Part shown: in pieces, positions 1-5,799 of the stretch
Position numbering within the stretch: the first letter of the stretch is position 1
Layout of the letters: every line of letters starts with the position of its first letter
From: Candidatus Cloacimonadota bacterium
GTDB lineage: Bacteria > Cloacimonadota > Cloacimonadia > Cloacimonadales > JAIOQZ01
Length of the DNA: 7,417 nt
Assembly: GCA_021106755.1 (NCBI GenBank)
Contig: JAIOTM010000310.1
Span: 1-7,417, forward strand
Direction: 5' to 3'
Notes under the pieces: model-generated
The model's database searches: none
What the model was told of the DNA's origin: nothing
What the model saw: only the letters and a program-made list of their open reading frames with translations
Program-made: the position numbers and the translations under genes

Positions 1-31
1 CTCCCGCTCGTTATTATGTATCAAACTTAAT

Positions 32-1231
32 TTATTTGCCCGCAAGATGTTTGGTGTCTAACGCAATCATCAGTTCTTCGTTAGTGGGTACTACCATAAT
101 CTTGACTGGTGAGTCATCAGTAGAGATTATACGTTCTTCGGCTTTGAAGTTATTAACCGCCGGATTGTAATGTGCGCCAAGAACCTTGAGTTTGGGGCAT
201 ACTTTATCCCTTACATAAGGAGAGCACTCACCTATGCCAGCTGTGAAAATTATCGCGTCAAGACGCTCAAAATTAGAAGCCAGTCCACAGATATACTTAG
301 AAAGCCAGTGACAGAGTACATCAAGGGCTATTCTGGCGTGCTCATGCCCTTCTTCGGCGGCAGCTTCCACATCCCGCATATCGGATGAAATCCCGCTCAT
401 TCCCAGAATTCCGCTTTCTTTATAGAGGATTTTGTGAATTTCTTTAGCTTCGAGTTTCAATTCATCTATCATGTGGAGAACAATTGCGGGGTCGATATCG
501 CCAGCCCGCGTTCCCATGGGAACACCACACATTGTGCCAAATCCGAGAGTTGTATCCACAGAGACGCCGCCTTTGATAGCGGTAAGGGATGAACCATTGC
601 CGATATGTGCGGTAATACAGTTGAAATCCTTTATATCTTTGCCAAGGATTTCCGCCGCTCTCAGTGCTACAAACTGGTGACTGGTTCCATGGAATCCGAA
701 ACGGCGGATGCCGTGCTTCTCATAGAATTTCCAGGGTATTGCGTAGATATAGGATTCGGCAGGCATACTCGCGTGGAACGCTGTATCGAAAACACCAACA
801 TGAGGGGTTCCCTGAGGTAACAGTTCCTTGAGAGCTTGCACGCCCTGAAGATTTGCGGGATTATGCAGTGGTGCCAGAGGAATCAGCGATTCGCATATTG
901 CCATTGCCTTATCATCCAGCAAAATCGATTCTGTAATTTTATCTCCACCATGAACTATTCGGTGACCAACAGCATCAATTTCCGACGCTCCGGCAATTAC
1001 GCCGTGAGTTTCATCAGTAAGAGTCTCCAGCATCTTCTTAAGACCAGCTTTATGGTCTGGGATTGGCAGTTCTTCATAGTGCTTGTCGTTGTCGGCTTTC
1101 TGGTATTTGAAACCACCTGCTTCCAGCCCGATGCGTTCAATTAATCCTTTGCACATCAGCTTTTTGGTCTGCATGTTAATCATCTGGAATTTAATTGACG
1201 AAGAACCGCTGTTAATCACAAGAACATTCAT
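32..1231 (-). CDS. ackA: Acetate kinase
   Basis: Cytoplasmic enzyme interconverting acetate + ATP and acetyl phosphate + ADP; in fermenters it gives substrate-level ATP. The 399-residue length is typical of the family and the gene is intact. Visible landmarks: N-terminal signature NSGSSSIKF (N7 to F15); HRIVHGG with R91; LAPLHNP with H123; FDTAFH with D149; GFHGTSH with H181; the HIGNGSS phosphate loop near 209-215; GTRAGDIDP with R242; the FTAGIGE adenosine loop near 329-335; PTNEE near 382-386. These match the catalytic set known from the Methanosarcina enzyme (N7, R91, H123, D148, H180, R241, E384), allowing a one-residue shift. AGGAGA lies just upstream of the ATG on the minus strand, supporting the start. 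It is the last visible gene of the minus-strand operon, 15 nt after the acetyltransferase. No phosphotransacetylase gene (pta) is in the window; it could lie to the left. Confidence 0.98.
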   Translation of the reverse strand: MNVLVINSGSSSIKFQMINMQTKKLMCKGLIERIGLEAGGFKYQKADNDKHYEELPIPDHKAGLKKMLETLTDETHGVIAGASEIDAVGHRIVHGGDKITESILLDDKAMAICESLIPLAPLHNPANLQGVQALKELLPQGTPHVGVFDTAFHASMPAESYIYAIPWKFYEKHGIRRFGFHGTSHQFVALRAAEILGKDIKDFNCITAHIGNGSSLTAIKGGVSVDTTLGFGTMCGVPMGTRAGDIDPAIVLHMIDELKLEAKEIHKILYKESGILGMSGISSDMRDVEAAAEEGHEHARIALDVLCHWLSKYICGLASNFERLDAIIFTAGIGECSPYVRDKVCPKLKVLGAHYNPAVNNFKAEERIISTDDSPVKIMVVPTNEELMIALDTKHLAGK

Positions 1232-1246
1232 TACTTCTCCTGTTTT

Positions 1247-2095
1247 CTATCTTTTAATTTCTATAAAATCGTATTCTGTATAATCCGCACGTTTATTGTA
1301 TCCTATTTTCATGTAAATACTATTGGAAATGGGATTATCCATGTCTGTATGCAAAACACAGAATCTATACTTTTTAGTCAACATTTCCTTAGTTAGCTGT
1401 TGCACTAAGGCAGTTGCGTAACCTTTTCCGCGGTGTTCTTCCGGAGTATAAACCAGACTAATACAGATAGCATTAACTGTTGGGCGAAGAGTCGCTGCCA
1501 TGCAAACAGCTCCGTTGTTATCCCAGATTCGGATATTGTTTACATGTGCTACAGCGTATTTCAGTGCTTCTTCTTCGCTAATTGGCTGATGTAAATACTC
1601 CTGAAACTGTTGCACCCAGTGGGTCAGCATAACAACATCTATCCCGTCGGCGATGCGCATCTTTCCTTCTGCCGGAGGGACAGGTTCTGCTTTATCGCAA
1701 CGATAGATTCCCTGCCTCATAGCGATTTTCAGAGTATCTCCGGTCAGCTCCGACCATAAACCGGCAAACCTCTCAGACAGAGATGCTTCGGAGAGAACGC
1801 CCGGAATCCGGCAGGGCAGAGAGTTGAAATATTTTGCGATTGCTGGCAGTGCTTTTTCCTCATACCCTGGCTGACAGTAAATCAGTAACTTGTGAGGTAT
1901 CGTAATAATTGCAATAGCTACTGGTTCACCATCTTCCGATACAACGCAGTGATGAACTTCTTTGTATGCTTCTGGATTCTTCTTCAGCGAAAGAATAATG
2001 CCAAAAATTAAGCTGAACCTGTCTTCATGCGGCTCAAGAAGCGGGATTGCAATTTCTATAAAATTTTTTAACGATTTTGTATAGGATACTTCCAT
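1247..2095 (-). CDS. GNAT-family N-acetyltransferase
   Basis: A 282-residue protein whose C-terminal part (about 145-282) carries a GCN5-related acetyltransferase fold. The acetyl-CoA pyrophosphate-binding motif is YTPEEHRGKGYATALV, with R222-G-K-G-Y-A227 matching the R/Q-x-x-G-x-G/A signature. The later N-P-I-S-N-S-I-Y-M-K-I-G-Y stretch (254-266) matches the usual motif B, ending in a typical final strand. The N-terminal 140 residues are less conserved-looking but may be a second, degenerate GNAT-like half (LIFGIILSLKKNPEAY and EPVAIAIIT are reminiscent), as in two-domain GNAT proteins. The substrate cannot be read from the sequence. GAGGA stands seven to eight bases before the ATG. It lies 11 nt after the amidotransferase stop and 15 nt before ackA, so the three are probably co-transcribed; an acetyl-CoA user beside acetate kinase is suggestive but not proof of a link. 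Confidence 0.88.
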   Translation of the reverse strand: MEVSYTKSLKNFIEIAIPLLEPHEDRFSLIFGIILSLKKNPEAYKEVHHCVVSEDGEPVAIAIITIPHKLLIYCQPGYEEKALPAIAKYFNSLPCRIPGVLSEASLSERFAGLWSELTGDTLKIAMRQGIYRCDKAEPVPPAEGKMRIADGIDVVMLTHWVQQFQEYLHQPISEEEALKYAVAHVNNIRIWDNNGAVCMAATLRPTVNAICISLVYTPEEHRGKGYATALVQQLTKEMLTKKYRFCVLHTDMDNPISNSIYMKIGYNKRADYTEYDFIEIKR

Positions 2096-2106
2096 ATTAT
2101 TTTCCT

Positions 2107-2781
2107 CTACTCAGTTTCCAGAAAATTCCGGTAAATTAAGCGGTTTTGTAAAAGATGCTCCGGCGATTCCTGAATTTCATTGTAAAGTTGCTGTAGCTCA
2201 GGATGGTTGTTAAACACATCCGCGTACAGGTTTTCGGCGAAAGTAAAATCAAACTCCGGGTGAAATTGCAGACCCCAGACATGTTTTCCTATCAGGCGAA
2301 ACCCCTGCACAGAACGGTTTTCATTGGAAGCTATAGAAGTACAATCAGGCGGAGCAAATGCAACCTCATCGAAATGGGATTGTGCAAAAACCGGGTTATC
2401 AAGACCTCTGAATAATTCATCATCCGTCAGTTCTATATGATAGTAACCCAATTCGGGGTTCGTTGCCCGACGCACAACTGGGTTATCACCAATTGCTTTT
2501 GCCAGCATCTGATGCCCATAGCAAATGCCGAGGATAGATTTCTGGTCTTTAAGAGCCTGCCGTGTAAATTTCAATAATCGGCTGTCCCAGGGATTATCTT
2601 CCGAAGCAGAAGCTTCCGAGCCAGTCAGTACAAGATGTGAAAAGTCTTCCGGCTGAATGCTGTTCCAGTCATCATCCAGATTTACAGTCCTATATCCTGT
2701 GAAGTCTAAAACATTTGCCATGAGATTATCCAGTTTTTCACGGTCTTTCAGGTTCACTACAAGATTCAACAATAAAAGCAT
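2107..2781 (-). CDS. Class I glutamine amidotransferase-like protein
   Basis: A 224-residue stand-alone class I glutamine amidotransferase (GATase1) domain, of the kind that releases ammonia from glutamine or hydrolyses a related gamma-glutamyl bond. The nucleophile elbow is GICYGHQ with Cys87, preceded by the LVLTGSEAS strand (50-58) that often forms the oxyanion region. The remaining triad is visible in GLQFHPEF with His174 and Glu176. The spacing resembles GuaA-type amidotransferase domains, but no ATP pyrophosphatase or synthetase domain is attached and no partner synthase is adjacent, so the acceptor is unknown. It could act as a gamma-glutamyl hydrolase. The start is supported by AGGAG a few bases upstream on the minus strand. 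It is the first gene of the minus-strand operon, diverging from the DUF488 cassette. Confidence 0.88.
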   Translation of the reverse strand: MLLLLNLVVNLKDREKLDNLMANVLDFTGYRTVNLDDDWNSIQPEDFSHLVLTGSEASASEDNPWDSRLLKFTRQALKDQKSILGICYGHQMLAKAIGDNPVVRRATNPELGYYHIELTDDELFRGLDNPVFAQSHFDEVAFAPPDCTSIASNENRSVQGFRLIGKHVWGLQFHPEFDFTFAENLYADVFNNHPELQQLYNEIQESPEHLLQNRLIYRNFLETE

Positions 2782-2922
2782 ATTTACTCCTGTTCACTGC
2801 ATATTACCCAAGCAATTTAAGAAACAAAAACACACAAGCAAAATGTTGAAATCATTGAGATAAAGAAGTTACAATTTCAAACTGTACTTGACGGTTTATA
2901 TCCTTTTTGCAAACATACACGA

Positions 2923-2951
2923 TTCGATAGTGTAGAGAATTGGAGTATAAT
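2923..2951 (+). promoter_or_regulatory. Candidate sigma70-type promoter before the DUF488 pair
   Basis: A perfect TATAAT lies at 2946-2951. The hexamer 17 bp upstream, TTCGAT at 2923-2928, is a poor -35 match. Transcription would begin near 2958 and leave about 60 nt of leader before the ATG at 3017. An alternative -35, TTGACG, occurs at 2888-2893 but has no good -10 at normal spacing. The TATAAT is also part of the near-repeat at 2942-2962, where the downstream copy reads TATTAT, so this -10 may be a by-product of a duplicated ribosome-binding-site/start region. Confidence 0.35.
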
Positions 2952-2962
2952 GGAACGTAGTA
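2942..2962 (+). repeat. Left copy of 21-bp near-direct repeat flanking the cassette
   Basis: Matches 4737-4757 at 19 of 21 positions (mismatches at 2949 and 2960). It reproduces the GGAG, ATG and GAACGT of the bactofilin start region, lying outside the two-gene cassette on its left. See the right copy at 4737-4757. Confidence 0.6.
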
Positions 2963-3027
2963 TCTGGACTTTGCATTTACATGTTTTCTGTAGTCTGTAC
3001 AAATTGAGGAAAACTGATGTATTATAG
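2950..3027 (+). CDS. Possible 25-codon leader ORF or remnant bactofilin 5' end
   Basis: From the ATG inside the left repeat copy a frame runs 25 codons to TAG at 3025-3027, starting M-E-R-S-I-W-T-L and overlapping the DUF488 start by 11 nt in a different frame. GGAG at 2942-2945 is 4 nt from the ATG, somewhat close. The first three codons (ATG GAA CGT) are identical to those of the bactofilin gene at 4745. Either it is a translated leader peptide coupled to the downstream gene, or it is a decayed copy of the bactofilin 5' end; the codon content gives no independent proof that it is expressed. Confidence 0.2.
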   Translation: MERSIWTLHLHVFCSLYKLRKTDVL

Positions 3028-3898
3028 ACGCAAAATAATGCTTTGTGTTCTGGATGCCTTTGGTGGCAGTATTGACAACACCTTCATGGAAAAGATGCTG
3101 TTTCTTTTTTGTCAGAAAGGCAGGCAAGTCTATGAATTTGTTCCCTATCAATATGGACCTTTTAGCTTTGCGAGTTATAGAGATAAGTCAGCGTTAGTAA
3201 AGAGAGGAATTCTCAGGGATGTCGAGAAATTTCAGTTTGAATCTGATTATTCCGACCTTAATATTACAATTGATAAAGCCGCAGAAAAGATTATTGATAG
3301 CCTGCAAAATGATTATTCCAATATCAGTAACACTGATTTAGTAAAAAAAATCTATCTTGAGTATCCATATTATGCTATTAATAGTATAATTGCATCAGAA
3401 ATACTTTCCGAAGAAGAGCTAAGGGAAGTCATCTTAACAAGAGAAAAAAATAATAAAACAGAGCCAGTTATTTTCACAATTGGTTATGAGAAAAGAACAA
3501 TAGATGGATTCGTTAATGAACTAATAAAAAATAATATTGCCTGTGTAATTGATGTACGCAAGAATCCATTTTCCATGAATTTTCCTTTTATTGGTAGCAA
3601 TATTGCCAGAGTAGTTTCGAAATTTGATATTAGCTATCATCATCTTCCCGACTTAGGCATAGAGCAATCTCAACGAAAGAATCTTGATACTTTTGATGAT
3701 TACCAACGGATATTCCGTGACTATAAAGAGAATCTTGCTGATAAACAAGATTCTCTTGAACAAATTCGTGATATTATCAATAGTTTTAAGCGAATTGCTC
3801 TGCTTTGCTACGAGCGCGACCCAAAATATTGTCATAGACAGGTACTGGCAAATTACATCAAAAAAACAACACAGAGATTTCAGCGGATTGATTTATGA
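3017..3898 (+). CDS. DUF488 protein with YwgA/DUF4065-like N-terminal domain
   Basis: A 293-residue predicted cytoplasmic protein in two parts. Residues about 5-140 resemble the YwgA/DUF4065 (Panacea-like) helical domain: an F-x-E-K-M-L-F-L-F helix followed by the hallmark Y46-G-P-F-S50 and an alternating helical region. Residues about 152-290 are a DUF488 domain: TIGYE (154-158), the IDVRKNPFS strand-loop with D179 and R181, YHHLPDLGI (207-215), and the C-terminal LCYERDPKYCHRQ with C264, E266, C272 and H273. DUF488 proteins are of unknown activity; the conserved Cys/Glu/Cys-His residues suggest an active site or metal site (inference). GAGGA at 3006-3010 sits six bases before the ATG. Its stop overlaps the next start by ATGA, so translation is probably coupled. 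Base composition is low: 18, 18 and 15 G+C in 60 at 3241, 3361 and 3481, against 30/60 at 961 and 28/60 at 6361. Confidence 0.85.
   Translation: MYYRRKIMLCVLDAFGGSIDNTFMEKMLFLFCQKGRQVYEFVPYQYGPFSFASYRDKSALVKRGILRDVEKFQFESDYSDLNITIDKAAEKIIDSLQNDYSNISNTDLVKKIYLEYPYYAINSIIASEILSEEELREVILTREKNNKTEPVIFTIGYEKRTIDGFVNELIKNNIACVIDVRKNPFSMNFPFIGSNIARVVSKFDISYHHLPDLGIEQSQRKNLDTFDDYQRIFRDYKENLADKQDSLEQIRDIINSFKRIALLCYERDPKYCHRQVLANYIKKTTQRFQRIDL
3726..3757 (+). repeat. Perfect 12-bp inverted repeat inside the DUF488 gene
   Basis: AAGAGAATCTTG at 3726-3737 is the exact reverse complement of CAAGATTCTCTT at 3746-3757, with an 8-nt loop. In mRNA it would form a 12-bp stem. No T-run follows, so it does not look like an intrinsic terminator. 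It codes for the residues around K-E-N-L-A-D-K-Q-D-S-L. Confidence 0.8.
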
Positions 3899-4731
3899 AT
3901 GATGAGAAATATTCAGAAAGTATCAAAGATGCTGAAGTACTAATAACTGTAAGAACATACCCCCTGCCACTTACCAGTCATGGCGAAGTTGTATGTACTG
4001 CTGGTATCTTACCGGATGGAAGTTGGGTCAGAATCTATCCAATACGCTATAGGACTGATTTCAATATTAAGCTTAGAAAATGGAGTATAATCAAGCTGGA
4101 TTTGAAAAGGAAGCATAAACTCGTGAATAAAGGAGATATGCGTCCAGAAAGCTATGTTCCAATAAACGATTTACAGCCAGAAAACATAGTTGGCTATTTA
4201 AGCACTGACGATAAATGGCGTCTTCGAAAGGAATATGTTCTATCAAATGTAACAAATGATTTAAAAAAGGCTATCAAGAAGGCACATGACAACAAACAAT
4301 CACTCTGCACTTACAAGCCAGCTACAATAACAAACTTTACATGGGAAAAAACTGAACCTGACTGGAAAAAAGACTGGCTGTCTGCATGGGAACAGACTGA
4401 TTTTTTCGATCAGATTGATTCGAAAAAAATGATAAAAAAATTACCCTACAAATTCTTTTACCATTTCAAAGATATTGATGGCTCGTCTCATCGCTTACAT
4501 ATAGAGGACTGGGAAATAGGTCAATTGTTCTGGAATTGTCTTGGTAGCGACAGAAACGAACAAATTGCCCTGCAAAAAGTTAAGCAGAAATATTGGAATG
4601 AATTCACAGAAAAAGATATTCATTTTTTTCTGGGTACTACTTTTCAATTCCATGTCAGAAGGATACCAAATCCGTATGTTATTATCGGAGTTTTTTATCC
4701 TCCGATTGATGAACAACTAACTATATTCTGA
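3895..4731 (+). CDS. Uncharacterised partner protein of the DUF488 gene
   Basis: A 278-residue soluble protein with no signal peptide or membrane helix, which I cannot assign to a named family. It has the look of a conserved domain: an N-terminal block VLITVRTYPLP...GEVVCTAG...DGSWVRIYPI (15-50), suggesting a beta-barrel-like start; a basic stretch around 60-83 (RKW, KRKHK, NKGDMR); a tryptophan-rich middle (W150, W157, W161, W165); H199-R-L-H-I-E-D-W206; and a C-terminal FLGTT...YVIIGVFYPP (245-270). The basic stretch and aromatic content would fit nucleic-acid contact, which is inference only. Its ATG overlaps the TGA of the DUF488 gene (ATGA) with only weak Shine-Dalgarno potential, pointing to translational coupling and a shared function. 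It ends 13 nt before the bactofilin gene without a terminator, so transcripts may run into the ATP synthase operon. Confidence 0.7.
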   Translation: MNDEKYSESIKDAEVLITVRTYPLPLTSHGEVVCTAGILPDGSWVRIYPIRYRTDFNIKLRKWSIIKLDLKRKHKLVNKGDMRPESYVPINDLQPENIVGYLSTDDKWRLRKEYVLSNVTNDLKKAIKKAHDNKQSLCTYKPATITNFTWEKTEPDWKKDWLSAWEQTDFFDQIDSKKMIKKLPYKFFYHFKDIDGSSHRLHIEDWEIGQLFWNCLGSDRNEQIALQKVKQKYWNEFTEKDIHFFLGTTFQFHVRRIPNPYVIIGVFYPPIDEQLTIF

Positions 4732-4736
4732 TTTCA

Positions 4737-4757
4737 GGAGTATTATGGAACGTAATA
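4737..4757 (+). repeat. Right copy of 21-bp near-direct repeat (bactofilin start region)
   Basis: Spans GGAG (4737-4740), the bactofilin ATG (4745-4747) and the following codons. It matches 2942-2962 at 19 of 21 positions, offset 1795 bp, with the DUF488 pair lying between the copies. Identity stops abruptly on the left side of both copies; on the right only a weak, gapped resemblance continues (TGGA and CTTT pieces). Confidence 0.6.
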
Positions 4758-5146
4758 AGAAAATGGAACTTTCGACCATGATAGGCAAAGGTAGCGTTGT
4801 TAAAGGAACACTAAATATCAAGGGCGGAATCCGAATCGACGGCTCAGCTGAAGGAACTGTTACAACCGACGGCATTATCCTTATTGGCACATCTGGCTAT
4901 GCAAAGGCAAACATCCGTTGCAAAGAGTGCCTTATTTCCGGTAATGTTGTAGGAGACCTTTATGTCGATGGTCTTTTAGAGCTGGAAAAATCCGCTGTTA
5001 TCAAAGGTAACATAGTCGCGCGAGTGCTGATAATTCACTCCGGCGCGAAGCTCAACGGCAATTGCTCAATGTCAGAAAAACCAACTATCCCAGATGATAA
5101 GGCGTTTGCTGATAGTGAATCCAGCCAACCAGTGGAAAACAAATAA
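4745..5146 (+). CDS. Bactofilin (polymer-forming cytoskeletal protein)
   Basis: A 133-residue bactofilin (DUF583 family), which polymerises without nucleotide into filaments, often at the membrane, and is linked to cell shape, stalks or chromosome segregation in other bacteria. The core (about 10-110) starts with STMIGKGSVVKGTLNIKGG and shows the regular G/hydrophobic alternation of a right-handed beta-helix: IRIDGSAEGTV, ILIGTSGYAKANIRC, CLISGNVVGDLYVDG, LELEKSAVIKGNIVA, LIIHSGAKLNGNCSM. The ends are polar: MERNKKM before the core and an acidic, disordered-looking tail after it. GGAG at 4737-4740 lies four bases before the ATG; a second ATG at 4763 would give a start six codons later. It leads the ATP synthase cluster; bactofilin next to atp genes is a neighbourhood known in Geobacter-like genomes. 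Its 3' end overlaps the AtpZ start if ATG 5094 is used. Confidence 0.93.
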   Translation: MERNKKMELSTMIGKGSVVKGTLNIKGGIRIDGSAEGTVTTDGIILIGTSGYAKANIRCKECLISGNVVGDLYVDGLLELEKSAVIKGNIVARVLIIHSGAKLNGNCSMSEKPTIPDDKAFADSESSQPVENK

Positions 5147-5375
5147 GACCATTTTACGGTATCTGACTCTGGTGGGGCAACTGGGGTTGGTTATGGTAAT
5201 ATGTGTTGTTGGCAGTTTCTTTCTCTTTTTCTGGTTAGACCGTCTTCTACATACCGGAGGATGGCTCTGGACGGTAGGACTACTACTTGGAATTGCTACA
5301 GGCGGTTTCACGTCTTACCGCCTTACAATACGAATGTTCAGACGTGAGGAGAACTCTTCTGAGACAATTGATTAA
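5094..5375 (+). CDS. atpZ: AtpZ/AtpI-like small membrane protein of F0F1 ATP synthase operon
   Basis: A 93-residue protein with two membrane helices: about 24-50 (LVGQLGLVMVICVVGSFFLFFWLDRLL) and about 56-82 (WLWTVGLLLGIATGGF and following). The Q-L-G-L, F-W-L-D and W-x-x-x-G-L-L-L-G-I-A-x-G pattern is that of the putative F0F1-ATPase subunit family (AtpZ), which in Bacillus accompanies AtpI and is implicated in Mg2+/Ca2+ supply or enzyme assembly. The start is uncertain: ATG 5094 overlaps bactofilin by 53 nt and lacks a clear Shine-Dalgarno; TTG 5106 and GTG 5115 are in-frame alternatives that would remove only the non-conserved N-terminus. Position directly before the AtpI-like gene, subunit a and subunit c supports the call. 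Confidence 0.8.
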   Translation: MIRRLLIVNPANQWKTNKTILRYLTLVGQLGLVMVICVVGSFFLFFWLDRLLHTGGWLWTVGLLLGIATGGFTSYRLTIRMFRREENSSETID

Positions 5376-5799
5376 CAGCTTGCTTCCCTCCGCGGAAAAC
5401 TACCCGGAAACACGGTCACGAATAATCCGTGTTATTCGAATAATTTCCTTGACACTATTGCTTGCCTTATTGACTTTACCAATTAATTTTCCAAAAGCAA
5501 TAGGTTGGATTTGCGGTGCCGTAGCCGGAATTATTTATATAGTATGGCTGACGCGGGACACGGAGCAAATTGTGAATATAGCAACGGTCAGCGGAAAAAC
5601 AAAAGCGATAAAGGGATTCTATCTCCGGCTTGTTTTTCTGATTATCTGGTCTGTTCTCGTTGTCTATCTTATTAAACCGGATATTTTAATTTACGGGGTT
5701 GGACTCTTGTCAGCCCAGGCAGTACTTTTCCTGGATGCCTTTCGATTCGCGGGAAAAGAAAATGAAACCAGGGGAGAGAATGATAAAGAAAAAGGGTAG
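5344..5799 (+). CDS. atpI: AtpI-like ATP synthase accessory membrane protein (subunit I)
   Basis: A four-helix membrane protein of about 143-151 residues with the size and topology of AtpI (UncI), a non-structural protein that helps assemble the c-ring in some bacteria. Hydrophobic segments: IIRVIRIISLTLLLALLTLPI, AIGWICGAVAGIIYIVWL, FYLRLVFLIIWSVLVVYLI, and LIYGVGLLSAQAVLFLDAF, ending in a charged tail. No methionine codon exists anywhere in this frame, so a non-ATG start is required. Candidates are TTG 5287 (89-nt overlap with atpZ, unlikely), GTG 5344, CTG 5359 and TTG 5368. GAGGAGAA at 5346-5353 favours CTG 5359 (7 nt after GGAG) or TTG 5368, which overlaps the atpZ stop; the start given is the outer reasonable limit. 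Family assignment rests mainly on topology and position between atpZ and atpB, as primary motifs in AtpI are weak. Confidence 0.72.
   Translation: MRRTLLRQLINSLLPSAENYPETRSRIIRVIRIISLTLLLALLTLPINFPKAIGWICGAVAGIIYIVWLTRDTEQIVNIATVSGKTKAIKGFYLRLVFLIIWSVLVVYLIKPDILIYGVGLLSAQAVLFLDAFRFAGKENETRGENDKEKG
5346..5353 (+). promoter_or_regulatory. Shine-Dalgarno that decides the atpI start
   Basis: GAGGAGAA inside the 3' end of atpZ. It overlaps the GTG at 5344, so that codon cannot use it. CTG 5359 is at ideal spacing and TTG 5368 is 16 nt after GGAG, longer than usual. Confidence 0.5.

Noticed and set aside
170..1283. Several plus-strand open frames opposite ackA
   Set aside because: All are antisense to the intact acetate kinase gene, with no motifs of their own.
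2852..3151. Minus-strand open frame of 99 codons across the divergent intergenic region
   Set aside because: It overlaps the conserved N-terminal domain of the DUF488 gene, shows no family motif, and has no good ribosome-binding site.
4081..4091. Third copy of TGGAGTATAAT, shared with 2941-2951
   Set aside because: Only 11 bases match and identity ends at once. Several 11-mer repeats are expected by chance in a window of this size, and it lies inside a coding region.
4684..4706. ATCGGAG/CTCCGAT stem near the end of the partner gene, considered as a terminator
   Set aside because: The T-run is in the loop rather than after the stem, the stem is only 7 bp, and it lies before the stop codon. 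It does not look like an intrinsic terminator.
5699..5779. Extended N-terminus of subunit a from TTG 5699
   Set aside because: It would overlap atpI by about 100 nt with no ribosome-binding site. The hydrophobic start just after ATG 5780 is a better N-terminus.
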